DNA of 64,000 nt from Histoplasma ohiense. Taxonomy: Eukaryota > Ascomycota > Eurotiomycetes > Onygenales > Ajellomycetaceae. The stretch's first letter is position 1, and every line of letters begins with the position of its first letter. A model generated the notes under the pieces. The model saw only the letters and a list, made by a program, of their open reading frames with translations, was not told where the DNA came from and did no database searches. Below are positions 1 to 11,763 of this stretch, in pieces. The position numbers and the translations under genes are program-made. Location: assembly GCA_017607445.1 (NCBI GenBank), contig JAEVHH010000005.1, forward strand, positions 2,733,001 through 2,797,000, read 5' to 3'.

Positions 1-376
1 ACCGGTGCGCCAAGAGCTTAGTTGGCTCAGTGGAGCAGGCCTTGGCATCAAAACTCCAACTGATCTTCATTTGCACTGTCCGTCCTCCACATTCACAACG
101 CCAACCAGGAAGTTTTTAGAATGTTATTTATTATCAGAGTTTGCGAGATCGCCCAGCCGATCGGCCATCAAAGAATACTTAACCATTATATTCTATTAAT
201 TGGGTAAAATGAGCATGGAAAAGCCAACCAACCCTGCAAGATTGAACGCCGTGGAAGCTTGAAACTATGAAAAAGCAATGGTGAGGGACATAGTGGTATT
301 TATGCATATCATCTTATGCAAAGTGGCACGTCTGGCTTCCTGCGATATCCGCTCTGAGGTATTTCCCTTTGGCATC

Positions 377-1132
377 ATGACTATTAGTACTAATACTAGT
401 ACTCCTTACTCCGTGCTTGTGGTTCCTGACTCAGTGTGCGATAACCGAAACCCCTACATCGAGGAGAGAATCGGAGATGCTCTTCAATCTGCCATTCACT
501 ATGCGTAAGTGACAAACTTTCCCCTCGAGCAGGGGAGCACCTAAAAGAGATATGCTTTCTCGCGTGGAGTGCCGGGGTTCTTTCCACGCTTCTTCACGTT
601 AGTCCCGACCTCCATACTACATCGGTTCTCCTCATTTCCATGATTGCCGGAAACCGATACTGCCACCCATGGCCAACCAACGGCAGGGCAATGATCGGTA
701 CGACCCCAATCTCCAGACGGCGTGACAGAGGTAGAGAGAATGCTCAGAAATTCTCTTCAGGATTGCGGCTGATATAACACGTCTAGATTCGGTATGTGTT
801 AAGCGTGACAGCTAACTCGTCTGAATATGCATTTTGTGGCACAGAACCTCGCAGTCTTTACTGCGTACGAGAACTGAAACTATCATATAATATTTTAGAA
901 AAGAATCGACGGAAATTCCTGGAGAACATCGGGTGGCTTCGGGCTATTCAGGTACGACTGAGAAGATGGTGAATTTCAGAAAATTAGACAGTAAGTATGG
1001 CTACTGCAAACAAATAAAATAACTAACCCATTTCTCCCTTGTTTTATTTTTAAATATTTACAATAGATGAAGAATATCCCAAGAGAAAGAGTATTAATAC
1101 GTGAGTACGAAGTATTTCATAAGTTAATCTAG
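377..1132 (+). CDS. Unrecognised small protein, four-exon candidate gene
   Basis: No family is recognised. Four exons (377-504, 603-730, 899-951, 1067-1132) join with exact phases into a 124-codon frame ending in TAG. Donors are GTAAGT, GTAGAG and GTACGA; acceptors are GTTAG, TTTTAG and AATAG. Introns two and three contain CTAAC-type branch points (near 811 and 1022). The start ATG at 377 is the first in frame of the open stretch, but an upstream exon before or near the window edge cannot be excluded. The product would be basic in its C-terminal half, with a run of Arg around the exon 2/3 join, and has no clear signal peptide or membrane segment. Exon 3 is open in all three frames, so the model rests mainly on phase agreement and splice signals. 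It may be a real lineage-specific gene or a chance construct. Confidence 0.3.
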
Positions 1133-3200
1133 CCGAAGGAGCTGCCCCATAATGTATCTATTTTTGTGGCTTCAGCGGGAGTAGACATAAACAAGCTAGA
1201 TCTATGAACAGATGTGCGAATTTCTAAAACTTGGAATATAGGAGACCCGTACATTATGGGAGGCTTCCACGTACAGATGACAGGAGCGCGTAGTGGTCGA
1301 TTTTCCCTTACTTCCTAGGATGGTAGCGGGAGGGTCCGTCAGAAGGTATCCTCTTTTGCTCCATGAAAGACCAGAGATATGTCCCTTCTCAGAAATCGAC
1401 TCCTCACCTTTATCACCAGGCATTTCTCCCTCGTCGTCTTCAATCGAAGCACAGAAATGGAATTGGCGGGTTGTGATCGATGTCCATCTGCTTTGTTGGG
1501 AAAAGTGTAGAGAGATGAGTGGGATTTCTGATCATTCTCATGAGCCCCATCATTTCCGCCGTGCTTCCCCTGTTTCCTCATTCTCCTCACTCGTCTTGAT
1601 GAAGCTAGGATCTCATCCAGTCAACTACCAGATTTCAACAAAGGGTGTAATTGAATATCCTGTCCATCCGTCACTCGTCACTCGTCACTGATATCTGTTC
1701 ACTCTCGCAAATTGTTTGGTTAATGGATTCTCCAGCACCATTCAGATCCAGCATGATATCAATACCATCCAATGGAGAGCGAGTAATCTGGGAAATGAGA
1801 TAGTGATGACATCGGTTTTGATTAAAAGAGAGAGCGGCAGCACATCTCCGATCGCTATGGAATTGAAGCAGAGCGAAGCTCGCGCGGTTTGACGCATGCA
1901 TGCATGCATGCACACACACGTACGCTTGGCAAACAGAAATCATTAAGAATGATGCTATTTTGTGAAAAGGGTTTCATCATCTCTCCTGTCTCCGTCTTTG
2001 CGACAACAATCTGAGAGCGGAGACTGGGAAAACGATATTTCAACAGGCCCGCGCTCAGGCACTTATGGTCCTAGGCTAATTAATCTTGGGTATTACTACG
2101 GGAATAGTGGAGGGAAGACCTGTCATAGACGTAGGGGTATTGAATGTGATTACTCACATATACATTAGACAGACCAGAACAGATTTCTTATAGGGTTTAG
2201 GTGTTCTGCAAGGGCTCGCATTGTTTAATGGGTTTTTTCTCCCTGTGCCAACTTGGCTGTGGTCCAGAACATGCCGAATCGTCAAGGACTTGTTCCTGCG
2301 GCCAGCGGACCTCTAATTGTGGGTGACGGGTAGCCGACTCCCAGCTAGCACCGGGTATCGAGAAAGGAGAAGCTATTGTGGCTTGTCAGAGATGCTCTGA
2401 CGAGGTTAGAGTTATTGAAGTAAGTTACGAGTCCAGGTTGAGAGTGGAAAGCGCTTATGCTTACGATGACGCGCACAAGATCGATAGCTTGTAATGATTA
2501 CTACCACTACTAGTAGTATTTAAATTAACAATCATTTATATGGCCTCTATTTCTTTCTAGCTTCCCTTTTTGTTCTATCTATCCAAACTCCAATAGTAGG
2601 TTGTTGATTGAGAAGTGTACTAGTAGTTTCTTGGTTCAAGGATATGTTAAGCTACAAACATCATCAACATGATCAACATCTGATATAGTTCCGGGCATTG
2701 CGGTACCAACCTAATTTTACAGCCTAATTTAGGTACTATTTCCCCAAAGCAACCTTGGGTCTCTTGAGAGTTTGTAGATTACAAATGCAAATTGCTAGCG
2801 CGTGCAAGGTGGTGATGCAAACTTGATTGAATAAAAATCACTACATCGTAGAGACCGAAGATCTGATTGAGCAATGATGGATTTGATTTGACGGATGGTC
2901 AGCCCGCGCTGTTAACGACATTCTCAACCTTGCGGCCCTTCTCCCTTTCCTCCTTCTTTTGTTGTTATCAACTTGGATCAAAAGGGACAAATTGGTGCTG
3001 CGATCTCTTTGGTGGGGCTGACAAAAAAGGTCCTGTCGATGACATCAGTGTAGTTTGGGCTCAGCCTTGGAGCAAACACACCATCGTCATAGGAAGCCAG
3101 AGGCTACTACAGCCTACCACTATTGAACACAGATTGTTTTTCTCGACTCAATAACAACACACTCAAAGAATCAAAAGCATCCCACATGTGGATTGGCAAT
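1133..3200. other. Intergenic spacer, no supported gene
   Basis: Only short overlapping open frames on both strands are present, none with a convincing start, splice pattern or recognisable motif. A short GCAT tandem tract followed by CA repeats lies at about 1893-1920, and a TCACTCGTCA-like direct duplication at about 1670-1690. The longest frame (ATG near 1320, to 1691, plus strand) is opposed by equally long frames on the other strand. Confidence 0.5.
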
Positions 3201-3244
3201 TCGACATACCGCTATATTGAATTTCCGGTTGGCCACTCCCTTAT

Positions 3245-3861
3245 GACGTTTTGCAACTCCCCTCACCTGACCTGGCCTGCATGATTCTTGCCAAGACAGT
3301 GACAATCAAGATTTTACTACCACCAACACCATCCCAACGATCCTCCGCAGGATCCCGTCTCCTGTCGACTCCATCCTGCTCATTTCTCCTTTCTCCTTTC
3401 TCCTTGTTCTTCTCCTTTCGCCATACTGCGTAATCCCTGTCCTTTTGTATCCGCTTGTTGTTGGTTGACATCTTCCACCCAGCCTCTTCCTTCTGCCCAG
3501 GTGGCCTGTTCCTTTCGCCTTGTTATTTGCCGCTTGGCCACTTAACCAAACTTGCCCCTCCCGAATACTGTCCTATCTATCAGGCCAGCTTACATTCCGT
3601 TCCGCTACGTTTCAGATCTGGAGTCGGTTTTTACCCTGACGTACTTATTGTTCCTTTCAACTCTTCTCTGATTGACAGCTTCACATCAAATGCTGCTAAA
3701 TCTGCTGGGATTTGCGACCCTTTATAATCCCTCCGTTTTGATGAAAGAAGTCTCGCTCCGACCGCTCCTTGTAAACTGACGGGCCTGACGTGGCATTCTC
3801 TTGATTGTTGTCTTTTTAAGGCGTCCTGCAACAGCCAGCTCCGGGCTCACTTTTGCCCATC
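3245..3861 (+). promoter_or_regulatory. Pyrimidine-rich promoter/leader of the kinase gene
   Basis: About 600 bases rich in CTT/TCC runs (especially 3330-3440) lie directly before the kinase ATG at 3862. Such CT-rich stretches are common around transcription starts in filamentous ascomycetes. No clear TATA box was found. The exact transcription start and any leader intron cannot be set from sequence alone. Confidence 0.35.
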
Positions 3862-6236
3862 ATGAGTACTATTCAGAGCCTCAAGAACTTCATCCGCCAT
3901 GGCAAGCAGGCCCGCGTTGCCACTCCCCATGCGGAACCCACCACAAATGTTTCTGCGATCCACGCAGAACAGCAAAAATCACCACAGGGCAAATATCCTG
4001 CGGCACGCGGCCTGGATGCTTTGGATTCCAAGTTGGGGACTGCAGCTGGCAAAGGTGCAAGGGCCCACGAGTCGGAAATTGAACAGATAATCGCAGAGGA
4101 GAGGCGAAGTAGGTCAACGATGCCAAAATACCCGGGACTGGAGAGATGGGATCTTGTCGAGAAAATGGGCGATGGTGCCTTCAGTAATGTATATCGAGCC
4201 AGAGATACGACTGGGAAATATGGGGAGGTTGCTATCAAGGTCGTGCGTAAATTCGAGATGAACTCCAAGCAGGTACGCGCCTATCGCTAAGCCAGGGATC
4301 ATTTCCTTCTTATCTCTTCTCGTCTCCCATTTCTTTTCGATATATACTCTCTCAATTTTCTTCTTCTTTTTCCCCCCTCTCTTTCCCCCATTTTATCATA
4401 TGTTGCCGCGCATGTTGCCCGTATGCCATGCGCCTAGCTCTCTCCGTTATTTCAAAGTTTCCGTCATTATCTCCTTTTTCTTACAGTCGCCAACATCGAA
4501 GAGCGGAATTCTAGGGCGAGGCTCATCTTCACCCAAACCTCAAAAAGAAGCAAAAACAGATCGTGGAGGTGAGGTTTTAGTTGACTCCCAAGCTTTCACG
4601 TCTTGGGTTCGATTTCTTTGGATCCAAGTTTTGGATCTTTCTTTATCAAATTTGGTTATCCAAGCACCTTCCCGCCAACGAATCACCCGAACATATCACT
4701 GACTCTCTGGCTTGTCCTATTTTGTTACGTACAGCGCGCCAACATCCTCAAAGAAGTTCAAATAATGCGCCAAATGGACCATCCCAATATCGTCAAGTTG
4801 ATTGAGTTCTCAGAGTCGAGGCAGTTTTACTATATTGTCCTTGAACTTTGTCCCGGTGGTGAACTATTTCACCAAATCGTTCGGTTGACATACTTTAGCG
4901 AAGACCTCAGTCGCCATGTTATCATGCAGGTCGCGAAGGCAATCGAGTATCTGCATGAACACCGTGGTGTTGTTCACCGGTGCGTATTCACTCCTATATG
5001 ATGTCATGCTGGCTCCTGAATGACGCAACTCCGCTAACAGCCCTTTTTTTTTCCCCTTGCAGTGATATCAAACCTGAAAATCTCCTTTTCTACCCTATCC
5101 CTTTCGTTCCTACTAAAAATCCAAAACAGCGTGCTCCTGGTGACGAAGAAAAAGCCGATGAAGGCGAGTTCATTCCCAATGTTGGAGGGGGTGGTATTGG
5201 TGTGATCAAAGTGGCCGACTTCGGTCTCTCCAAGGTAATATGGGATAATGAAACCATGACGCCATGTGGTACAGTTGGCTACACCGCCCCTGAAATCGTC
5301 AAAGACGAACGATACTCCAAAAGCGTTGACATGTGGGCTTTAGGCTGCGTCCTCTACACACTATTATGCGGCTTCCCTCCTTTCTATGACGAGAGTATCC
5401 AAGTCCTGACTCAGAAAGTCGCTCGGGGTCAATATACATTCCTCTCCCCTTGGTGGGACGACATCTCCAAACCTGCTCAAGACCTGGTGTCCCACTTGCT
5501 AACCGTCGACCCGGAAAAACGCTTCACCATCAAGGAGTTCCTGCAACACCCGTGGATCAAACAGACCAACGAAGAAACCCACGCTGCGGCCGATGCACCC
5601 CCGCTCGCAACCGCAGCCGCACTCCCCTCGCAATTCCTAGAAACTCCTATCGCAGCCATGGATCGCAAAATGGACTTCCGATCTCCGGGTGCCATTAATC
5701 TCCGCGAAGTCTTTGACGTTGGCTACGCTGTCCATCGCCAAGAAGAAGAGGGCAAACGACGCAAGAATTTCAAACATGGCTTCCGTGCTGGCGTGCGTAG
5801 CGCACTCAACCCACTCAATGAAGACTATGACGATAACGTTAATAGCGATGACGACGACGTTCTCGAGGGAATAATTCATAACGATCAAGACAAAAATGTT
5901 GCGAATCCGGCAAAGGTGGTGCCGCGGACGGGACACAACCCGGCAGAAGTAGCCGCCATGGGGGCGAAGTTACAATCCACGAATCTGAATGCAACTACTG
6001 CTACGCAGCCCAGTGCGGCAGCACAGGCGAGGCTGAGAGAGAAACAACAACAGCAGCAGAGAAAAACGCAGCGACAACACGGGGGTGGTGGTTATGGTAC
6101 GCATAGTGCCGCTGTTGCGGCTGCAGCGAGGGAGAGTGCAGCGCGATCGGCAATGCAGCCATTTGAGCTTAGGTTAGACAATGCGACGTTGTTGGGGAGG
6201 AGGGGCAGGCGCCTGCAAGGACAGGAGGTTGTTTGA
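3862..6236 (+). CDS. srkA: Serine/threonine kinase, Srk1/Rck2 (MAPKAP-like) family
   Basis: Calcium/calmodulin-kinase-like Ser/Thr kinase of the type activated by the HOG/Sty1 stress MAP kinase, where it modulates translation and cell-cycle re-entry under osmotic or oxidative stress. Exons 3862-4272, 4735-4979 and 5063-6236 give 609 residues. Visible are the Gly loop GDGAFSNVY (about 103), the AIK lysine (about 126), HRDIKPEN across the exon 2/3 join (catalytic Asp about 220), DFG (about 271) and TPCGTVGYTAPE. A roughly 30-residue insert between the catalytic loop and DFG is typical of Rck2/Srk1 proteins. The C-terminal tail (after about 430) is low complexity with acidic and Gln/Ala-rich stretches. 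Start: the ATG at 3862; an in-frame TTG three codons upstream was rejected. Intron 1 is unusually long (462 nt) and hides a possible in-frame cassette (see findings). Confidence 0.93.
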
Positions 6237-7109
6237 TGAGAATATATTGGTTTTTGTTCATTTCCCTTTTGAGTCTGTGTTGGGTATGTGTGTTGATGTT
6301 GGATGTTTTAACGTGCGTTGCTTATAGATCTGGCTAGATCTTGGTCCTTAAATTTCTTTCTCTTTCCCGCTCCCTTGCCCTTTTTCTTCGCCCTCCATTC
6401 TTTACTACTGTTTTCAATGTTGAATTTTTTTTTTTTTTTTTTTCATTCCGATTTATTTGTGACGGGTCCTCCATTTAATCCCTCGCTGTCTTTTATATAT
6501 ACTATTTATGCGCCATGGTTGGTTTCCTTGCTCGTTGCTTTCTCACTGTTTTTTCTCAACACTCCTATTCTTGTGTTTATTCGCCTCGCTTTTTGAATAT
6601 CTATATATCGTGATATATTTTATTAATATATACATATATATATATATAACTGATGGCTTGACCCCTCAGGGTGAGAGCAGGGAAGGAAAAAATAAAATAA
6701 GAAGACCAAATAAAATAAAATAAAATAAAATAAAATAAAATAACATTTCGAAAGTGACGAGAGTGACAAGCAAAAAGCGCGAGAAGCAAGTAGCAAAATA
6801 AATTCATATACAGTAACTACATCAAAATTTTATCCTTCCGTCTTTTTGTCCTCGTCTGTCTCCTATCTTCCGTCTACTACTTACTTCTTCTTCGTCTTCT
6901 TTTTAGTGATACTATTTTGCTTGCTATTGATATATTTCCATCTACACCAAGCCCAAGCCCAAGCTTCCAGTCAGTGAATCTTTCTTTCTTTCTTCCTGCC
7001 CAGCAGAAACCTAATAACAAAAAAAAAAAAAAAAACACACCATCAATTAATCCTCCCTACAAATAAATAAACCGGATACACACAATCCCCCCCCCCGGTT
7101 CTTTTCCGC
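6237..7109. other. Convergent 3' spacer with AT-rich low complexity
   Basis: The 3' regions of the kinase and the minus-strand MFS gene meet here. It contains poly-T (about 6425-6443), a TA dinucleotide tract (about 6625-6648), an AAATA pentamer array (about 6707-6741), and poly-A and poly-C tracts near 7020-7096. No gene is seen. Confidence 0.5.
6705..6742. repeat. AAATA pentanucleotide microsatellite
   Basis: About seven tandem copies of a five-base AAATA unit, directly readable in the sequence. Confidence 0.85.
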
Positions 7110-9733
7110 CTACAAACTCGCCCGCCCCCGCGTCTCAATAGGCAACAGCACCATCGCCACAAACGCCGCCAGCATAAGCCCGCCAGACGCATAGACCGGG
7201 GCCTTGGGATTCGCGCTGCCGCCGTAGATGGCAACGATGGGCGCCAGCAGGCCGCAGATGCGGTTCAGGCAGCTCGCGATGCCCGTGCCGGTGCCGCGGT
7301 TGGGCGCGGGGAACACTTCGGGCGTGTACGCGTACAGCACGCCGTACATGATGTTCTGGAAGAAGGCCTCCAGGGACGAGCAGGCGAGCTGGACGTCCGG
7401 GTCGGTGGAGATGGTGAAGCAGAAGAGCGTCACGGCGGTGAGCGCGGTGGAGATGGCCATGGTGCCCTTGCGGCCGATGTAGGGGATATCGACGGTGTAG
7501 CAAGCCAGGATGGAGCCGGGGACGCCGACGATGGCGGTTATGGCGTAGTTGCGGTAGACTATTTGTTTGAGGATTTTTATTTTTTGTTATTGTTTGGTGA
7601 GTGTGAGTTGGTGGGGTTGAATGAAGTTATTTTTTTTTTTTTTTTTTTCTCTCTTTCTTTGTACAATTCTCTATTCACTCAAGCAAAAGCTGAAGGTAAG
7701 GCTGGCTTTGATACTCTGGACATACCAATCGAGACGGGTGTTTCTCCGTTATTCCCCAGGTATTGGGGCAGAAAGGCATTGAAAAGGGGGTATCCCATGC
7801 CAATGGTGGCCCAACAGATCCAAAGGAGAACAGCTAAGAAATGAATTTAGTTTAAGATTACTATGTTTTCACCTTCACCTCCTTCATCATCGCCATCAAC
7901 AACACCATAAATAAACAGGCGTAACATACTCGTAAACCCAAGCTTCTTAGTCGCAAAAAGCGGTGCAATACGCTGCCCAGAAAACTTTGCGATCTGCCGC
8001 TTGATAACCTCCGCACTCGAGAGCTTCCGCTCCTCAGCGGGGATTTCCTCAGGGTAGCCGCCAATCTCGTTCAAGATCTCAGAAGTCAGCCATGTCTTGG
8101 CTCCGTTCTTGTATGCTATAGCATGGACCGTGGCTACGGCATCGTCCTGGCGGCCCCGGGAGAGCAGGAACTTGGGCGACTCGTAGAGGTGGAATAGAAA
8201 GAATCGGCATAGGAACATGACGAATGTCAGCCCGCCCAGCGTGATGACTAGATATCGCCATCCCATGTTGTTTTCCTTCGTGCAAAGTACCGCGGACGGG
8301 TCGCAGGAGAAATTTGGGATGAGGGCCCAGGCGATCATGCTGGGATGGACCGTTGTTAGCTTCTACCAAGGGAAATTCGGGGAAATGGGGTGCGTAGGGC
8401 GTGCCCAGTGGTGAGGCGGAGGCGGAGGCGGAGGCGGAGGAGGAGGAGGATAGGAAAGAGGAAAATCTCTATATATATAGACTAGTATATATACCTTCCA
8501 ACAAGGGTCCCAACGGGCCACCAGATACTCAACATCGTCAGAAGATTTCCTGACGCAAAGGGCAAGAATTCCAAAAACAGCGCGCCATCGACTGGAAGAT
8601 TACCACCGACTCCCAAGCCCAGGCATGCGAACATAGAACAGACCCTAGCAAAAAAAAGGCAATATGTAAGCTTTCATCGCCAAAGTACCACGCCATTAAA
8701 TACAGCGCTCGATAGCCCACGAGGCAGTCTCTCATTCATCAGCTTACTTACCCAACCCAAGTTGGGCTGCCACCCGCAGCAAGCCCAAAAACGCCAGTGA
8801 TGAGAAGGGTAAGGTTGAAGGCGAGACGGCGACCGATCATATCCGACGCAGTGCCCCAGAACACGGCGCCGACACACAGGCCAACAAACAGAGAGCAAGT
8901 GGTGAAGCGGACGTATGAAGCGTCAATATCAAATTCCGCCGAGAGACTAGGCAAGGTCAAAGCAACACCCTGCAACAAAAAGGTTGGGCAGTCAGCTACC
9001 TAGATGGATATCTTTAATCCCCTCAAATATACGCACCTGTAACCAGAGGCCGCAATGCAATATAGGCAAAAAATACGCAACAGGTTAGCCAGGCAATTTT
9101 TTCCCCCAAAAAGCAAGGGATGGGCAGTCAAAGTAGCGGGAGAACAGACTTACTTATCGGCCAGCCAACCAAACCCACAGAGCACAAACAGCTGCCATTG
9201 ATACTTCCCCATCCCAATATCCTGGATGGCCAATTTGATGACTTTCGATTTCCCTAAAAAAAAAAAATAAAAATAAAAATAAACCAAGTGAATGTGTGTT
9301 TAAAAATTAGATCCTAACATCGTCCAAAATCCAAAATCTCTCAACGGTACGTATATATATTTTCTTTCCTTCTCTCTCTCTCTCTCTCTCAAAGGTAAAA
9401 GGCAAAAACAGCAGGAAAAAAAAAAAAAAAAATAAAAAAAAAACATCAATCATCACTCAAACACATACGGTCATATGCAGTATCCCTGCCCGACGTCGCT
9501 GCATCGCTCTCCACCTCAGCCCTGATGGCCTCCACGGTCCACCCGGAGTACTGCCGGTCACTCAAGGAAGACGATGAGCCCTTCTCTGCCACATTGTCCG
9601 ACTTATCGCCGTCTCCAGGGTTGGGGTTGGAGTGGGAGAATTTCCGGTGGCGCGGGGCCTGCGCCAGGGGCACCACGACTCCAGGGAAGGACGAGTGGTC
9701 CTGTTGCCTGAAGGGATTCACGAGGAGGGACAT
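7110..9733 (-). CDS. MFS transporter (sugar/SV2-like), eight exons
   Basis: Plasma-membrane permease of the major facilitator superfamily; substrate unknown. Exons 9733-9469, 9253-9154, 9049-9037, 8969-8752, 8644-8495, 8339-7906, 7833-7726 and 7558-7110 give 578 residues in one frame. MFS hallmarks are visible: GTASDMIGRR (loop 2-3), a LGLGVGGNLPV segment in helix 4-5, YESPKFLLSRGR, and PEVFPAPNRGTGTG near helix 11, as in the SV2/organic-solute branch. The N-terminal 100 residues are hydrophilic and probably cytosolic. Exon 3 is only 13 nt, and the bases before it are GG rather than AG. Without it, the reading frame breaks after WLADN. Intron 5 carries a GGCGGA/GGA repeat. Either splicing uses a non-canonical acceptor or this allele is splice-damaged. 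Confidence 0.85.
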
Positions 9734-10086
9734 GGTGTTTGATGGTGGTTAATTGTTATCTTCTATTTCTTTCTTCTTGTCTGGTTACGGTGGATGGATG
9801 GATGGATGGATGAGAGTTGTCGCTGTGGGGAGGAGAAGGAGGAGGAGGAGGAGCGACGTTGTGTGGCTACCAGAGACACACAAAGGCGCGTTCGGGGATT
9901 CCTCTTGTTCTCTCTCTCCTCTGGCTCCTCTGGTTGTCTTGCTGTGTGTGGTTGCACAGGGCTGGATATGTCAAGGCATGTGCGCGGCGGATTGGCGTCT
10001 GGCTTCTTGGTGGGAAAGGGTATATGCGATTGCGGGCAGAGAGAAGACGCAGTAGGAATCGAAGAGTCAAAGATAAGACATATATC

Positions 10087-10088
<2 letters not shown>

Positions 10089-10124
<36 letters not shown>
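10089..10124. repeat. (TA)n microsatellite
   Basis: Uninterrupted AT/TA dinucleotides of about 35 bases, upstream of the minus-strand MFS gene start. Confidence 0.9.
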
Positions 10125-10129
<5 letters not shown>

Positions 10130-10380
10130 GTCTATAGATGTCAGTTTAGATAAAAGATAAAAAATCCACACAGAGTTTATTACCCGCATACGCCGGAGGA
10201 CAAGCAGCGGGCCCGGATGTGGGTTACATATATAATATATGAATGCACACTGATAACTACGGTGTACAGTCGCACATCGGCAGGCCGTGGGCCCGCAACC
10301 ACAGCGGAGAAACCTTGGAAGTGGCCCTGGACCTCGGGAGTGGTCCAGGGATGGGCGGCGGCGACGATCCACCAATCCGC

Positions 10381-10413
10381 GGCCCCATGGCCCCATGGCC
10401 CCATGGCCCCATG
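10381..10413. repeat. CCATGGCC tandem, self-complementary
   Basis: Four near-tandem copies of a unit containing the palindrome CCATGG spaced by CC, in a GC-rich patch. The array can fold on itself on either strand. Confidence 0.8.
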
Positions 10414-11736
10414 TCGCCTGTCGCCCACGCAAGGGGAACAGCGTAACTGGAGAGCTGCTGATCGTCCATGGGATCACGATTCATGGATGCTACCCTAAAA
10501 AGTGAGGAAGAAGAAAGAAATCAGAAAGCAATACGAGCGACGAGCGACGAGCGACGAGCGGCAGTGGGGGGTTCTTCTAGTCCGGATAGACCCTAGCGCC
10601 CCCGGGCCTGGTGACACCCGGCCGCAGCCATTGGCCAGTTCGGGGGCCAACCCCTGCCCCGGTTCCAGGGACCCACCCGCATCCATGGTCCGTCGCCGCC
10701 CAATCCCCACCGGATCTGACGCCATTCCCGAAGCAGCGCGACCACGCCAGCCTCTTTCGTCATGCCAAGTCCCGGCCGCAACGCTTGCACTGTGTCGTTG
10801 GACTGTACTCCGTACGTTGTGTAGAAATGCTGCACCCGGTAATGACGATGGTTTGGAGTATGTATTATGGGAGCCGCACAACGCAGTCACCTTCAAAACA
10901 CCCCCCGGTCGAGACAATCGGTTCACACGAGTCTTGTTCGAGTTTGGTTTGACTGAGACCTGCCTCCCCCAAACCCAGTCGAGGAAGATGGCAAAAAAAG
11001 TGAGAAGAAGATAGGGACAGGGATGGAAGAACTGGTGGGTCGAGTGCAGGAAAGTGGGGGGAAGCGGCGGGCATTTTGTATGAGTTGGAATGTTGGAACG
11101 TTTTCAAGTACAGAGCTTCACAACCAACTACTCGTACTAGCAACGAAGAGACTCGCTATCATGATATATGAGAAGTGAGGTTTGGATAATGCAGGATTGA
11201 TAAGCCACGGGCATTTACTTTCTCCTCGCCTCTCGTTTCCCATTCTCATATTCTTTCTTATTCTTTTTCTTTTCTCTACTTTTCCCTTCTTTCCCTTCTG
11301 CTTCATAGCCCGCTACTACCGTGGCGCATGGCATTTGCATCAAACATAAAAACAGCGCCGTCGAACTACCTACCCAACAGTGCTAGCACTAAGTACTAGT
11401 AGTAAACGGGGAAAAATATAGCGAGGGGGGAGGTGCTGTCGTTTGGTTAGTCGATTGAATTAATTAACTAGTACGAGGATTTTTTATTTGCTATTCATCT
11501 GTCTTACGTCGCCAACGGATCAGCCAGTGAGGAGTTTGGTGGATGATGCTGAGCAGTGCAGTGCTGTGCTGCGCTGCGCTGCACTGCACCAATTACTGCG
11601 CGCAATGGTGATGGTTACGAGGATACATACATACATATGTATGGCGGGGGACTTGAAAATTATTGAGATACTATGAATCCCTCCATTAAGGGAGCCGTGT
11701 ACTCTTTGACCCCTAGAGAAAGAAGAATATATTATC

Positions 11737-11763
11737 TATATATATATATATATATATATATAT
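11737..11763. repeat. (TA)n microsatellite
   Basis: About 26 bases of alternating T and A. Confidence 0.85.

Noticed and set aside
1293..1691. Plus-strand frame of about 120 codons from the ATG near 1320
   Set aside because: Opposed by long minus-strand frames, no motifs, Ser/Pro-rich by composition.
10502..11014. 170-codon open frame on the plus strand in a GC-rich patch
   Set aside because: Equally long frames overlap on the other strand, it lacks recognisable motifs, and base composition explains it.
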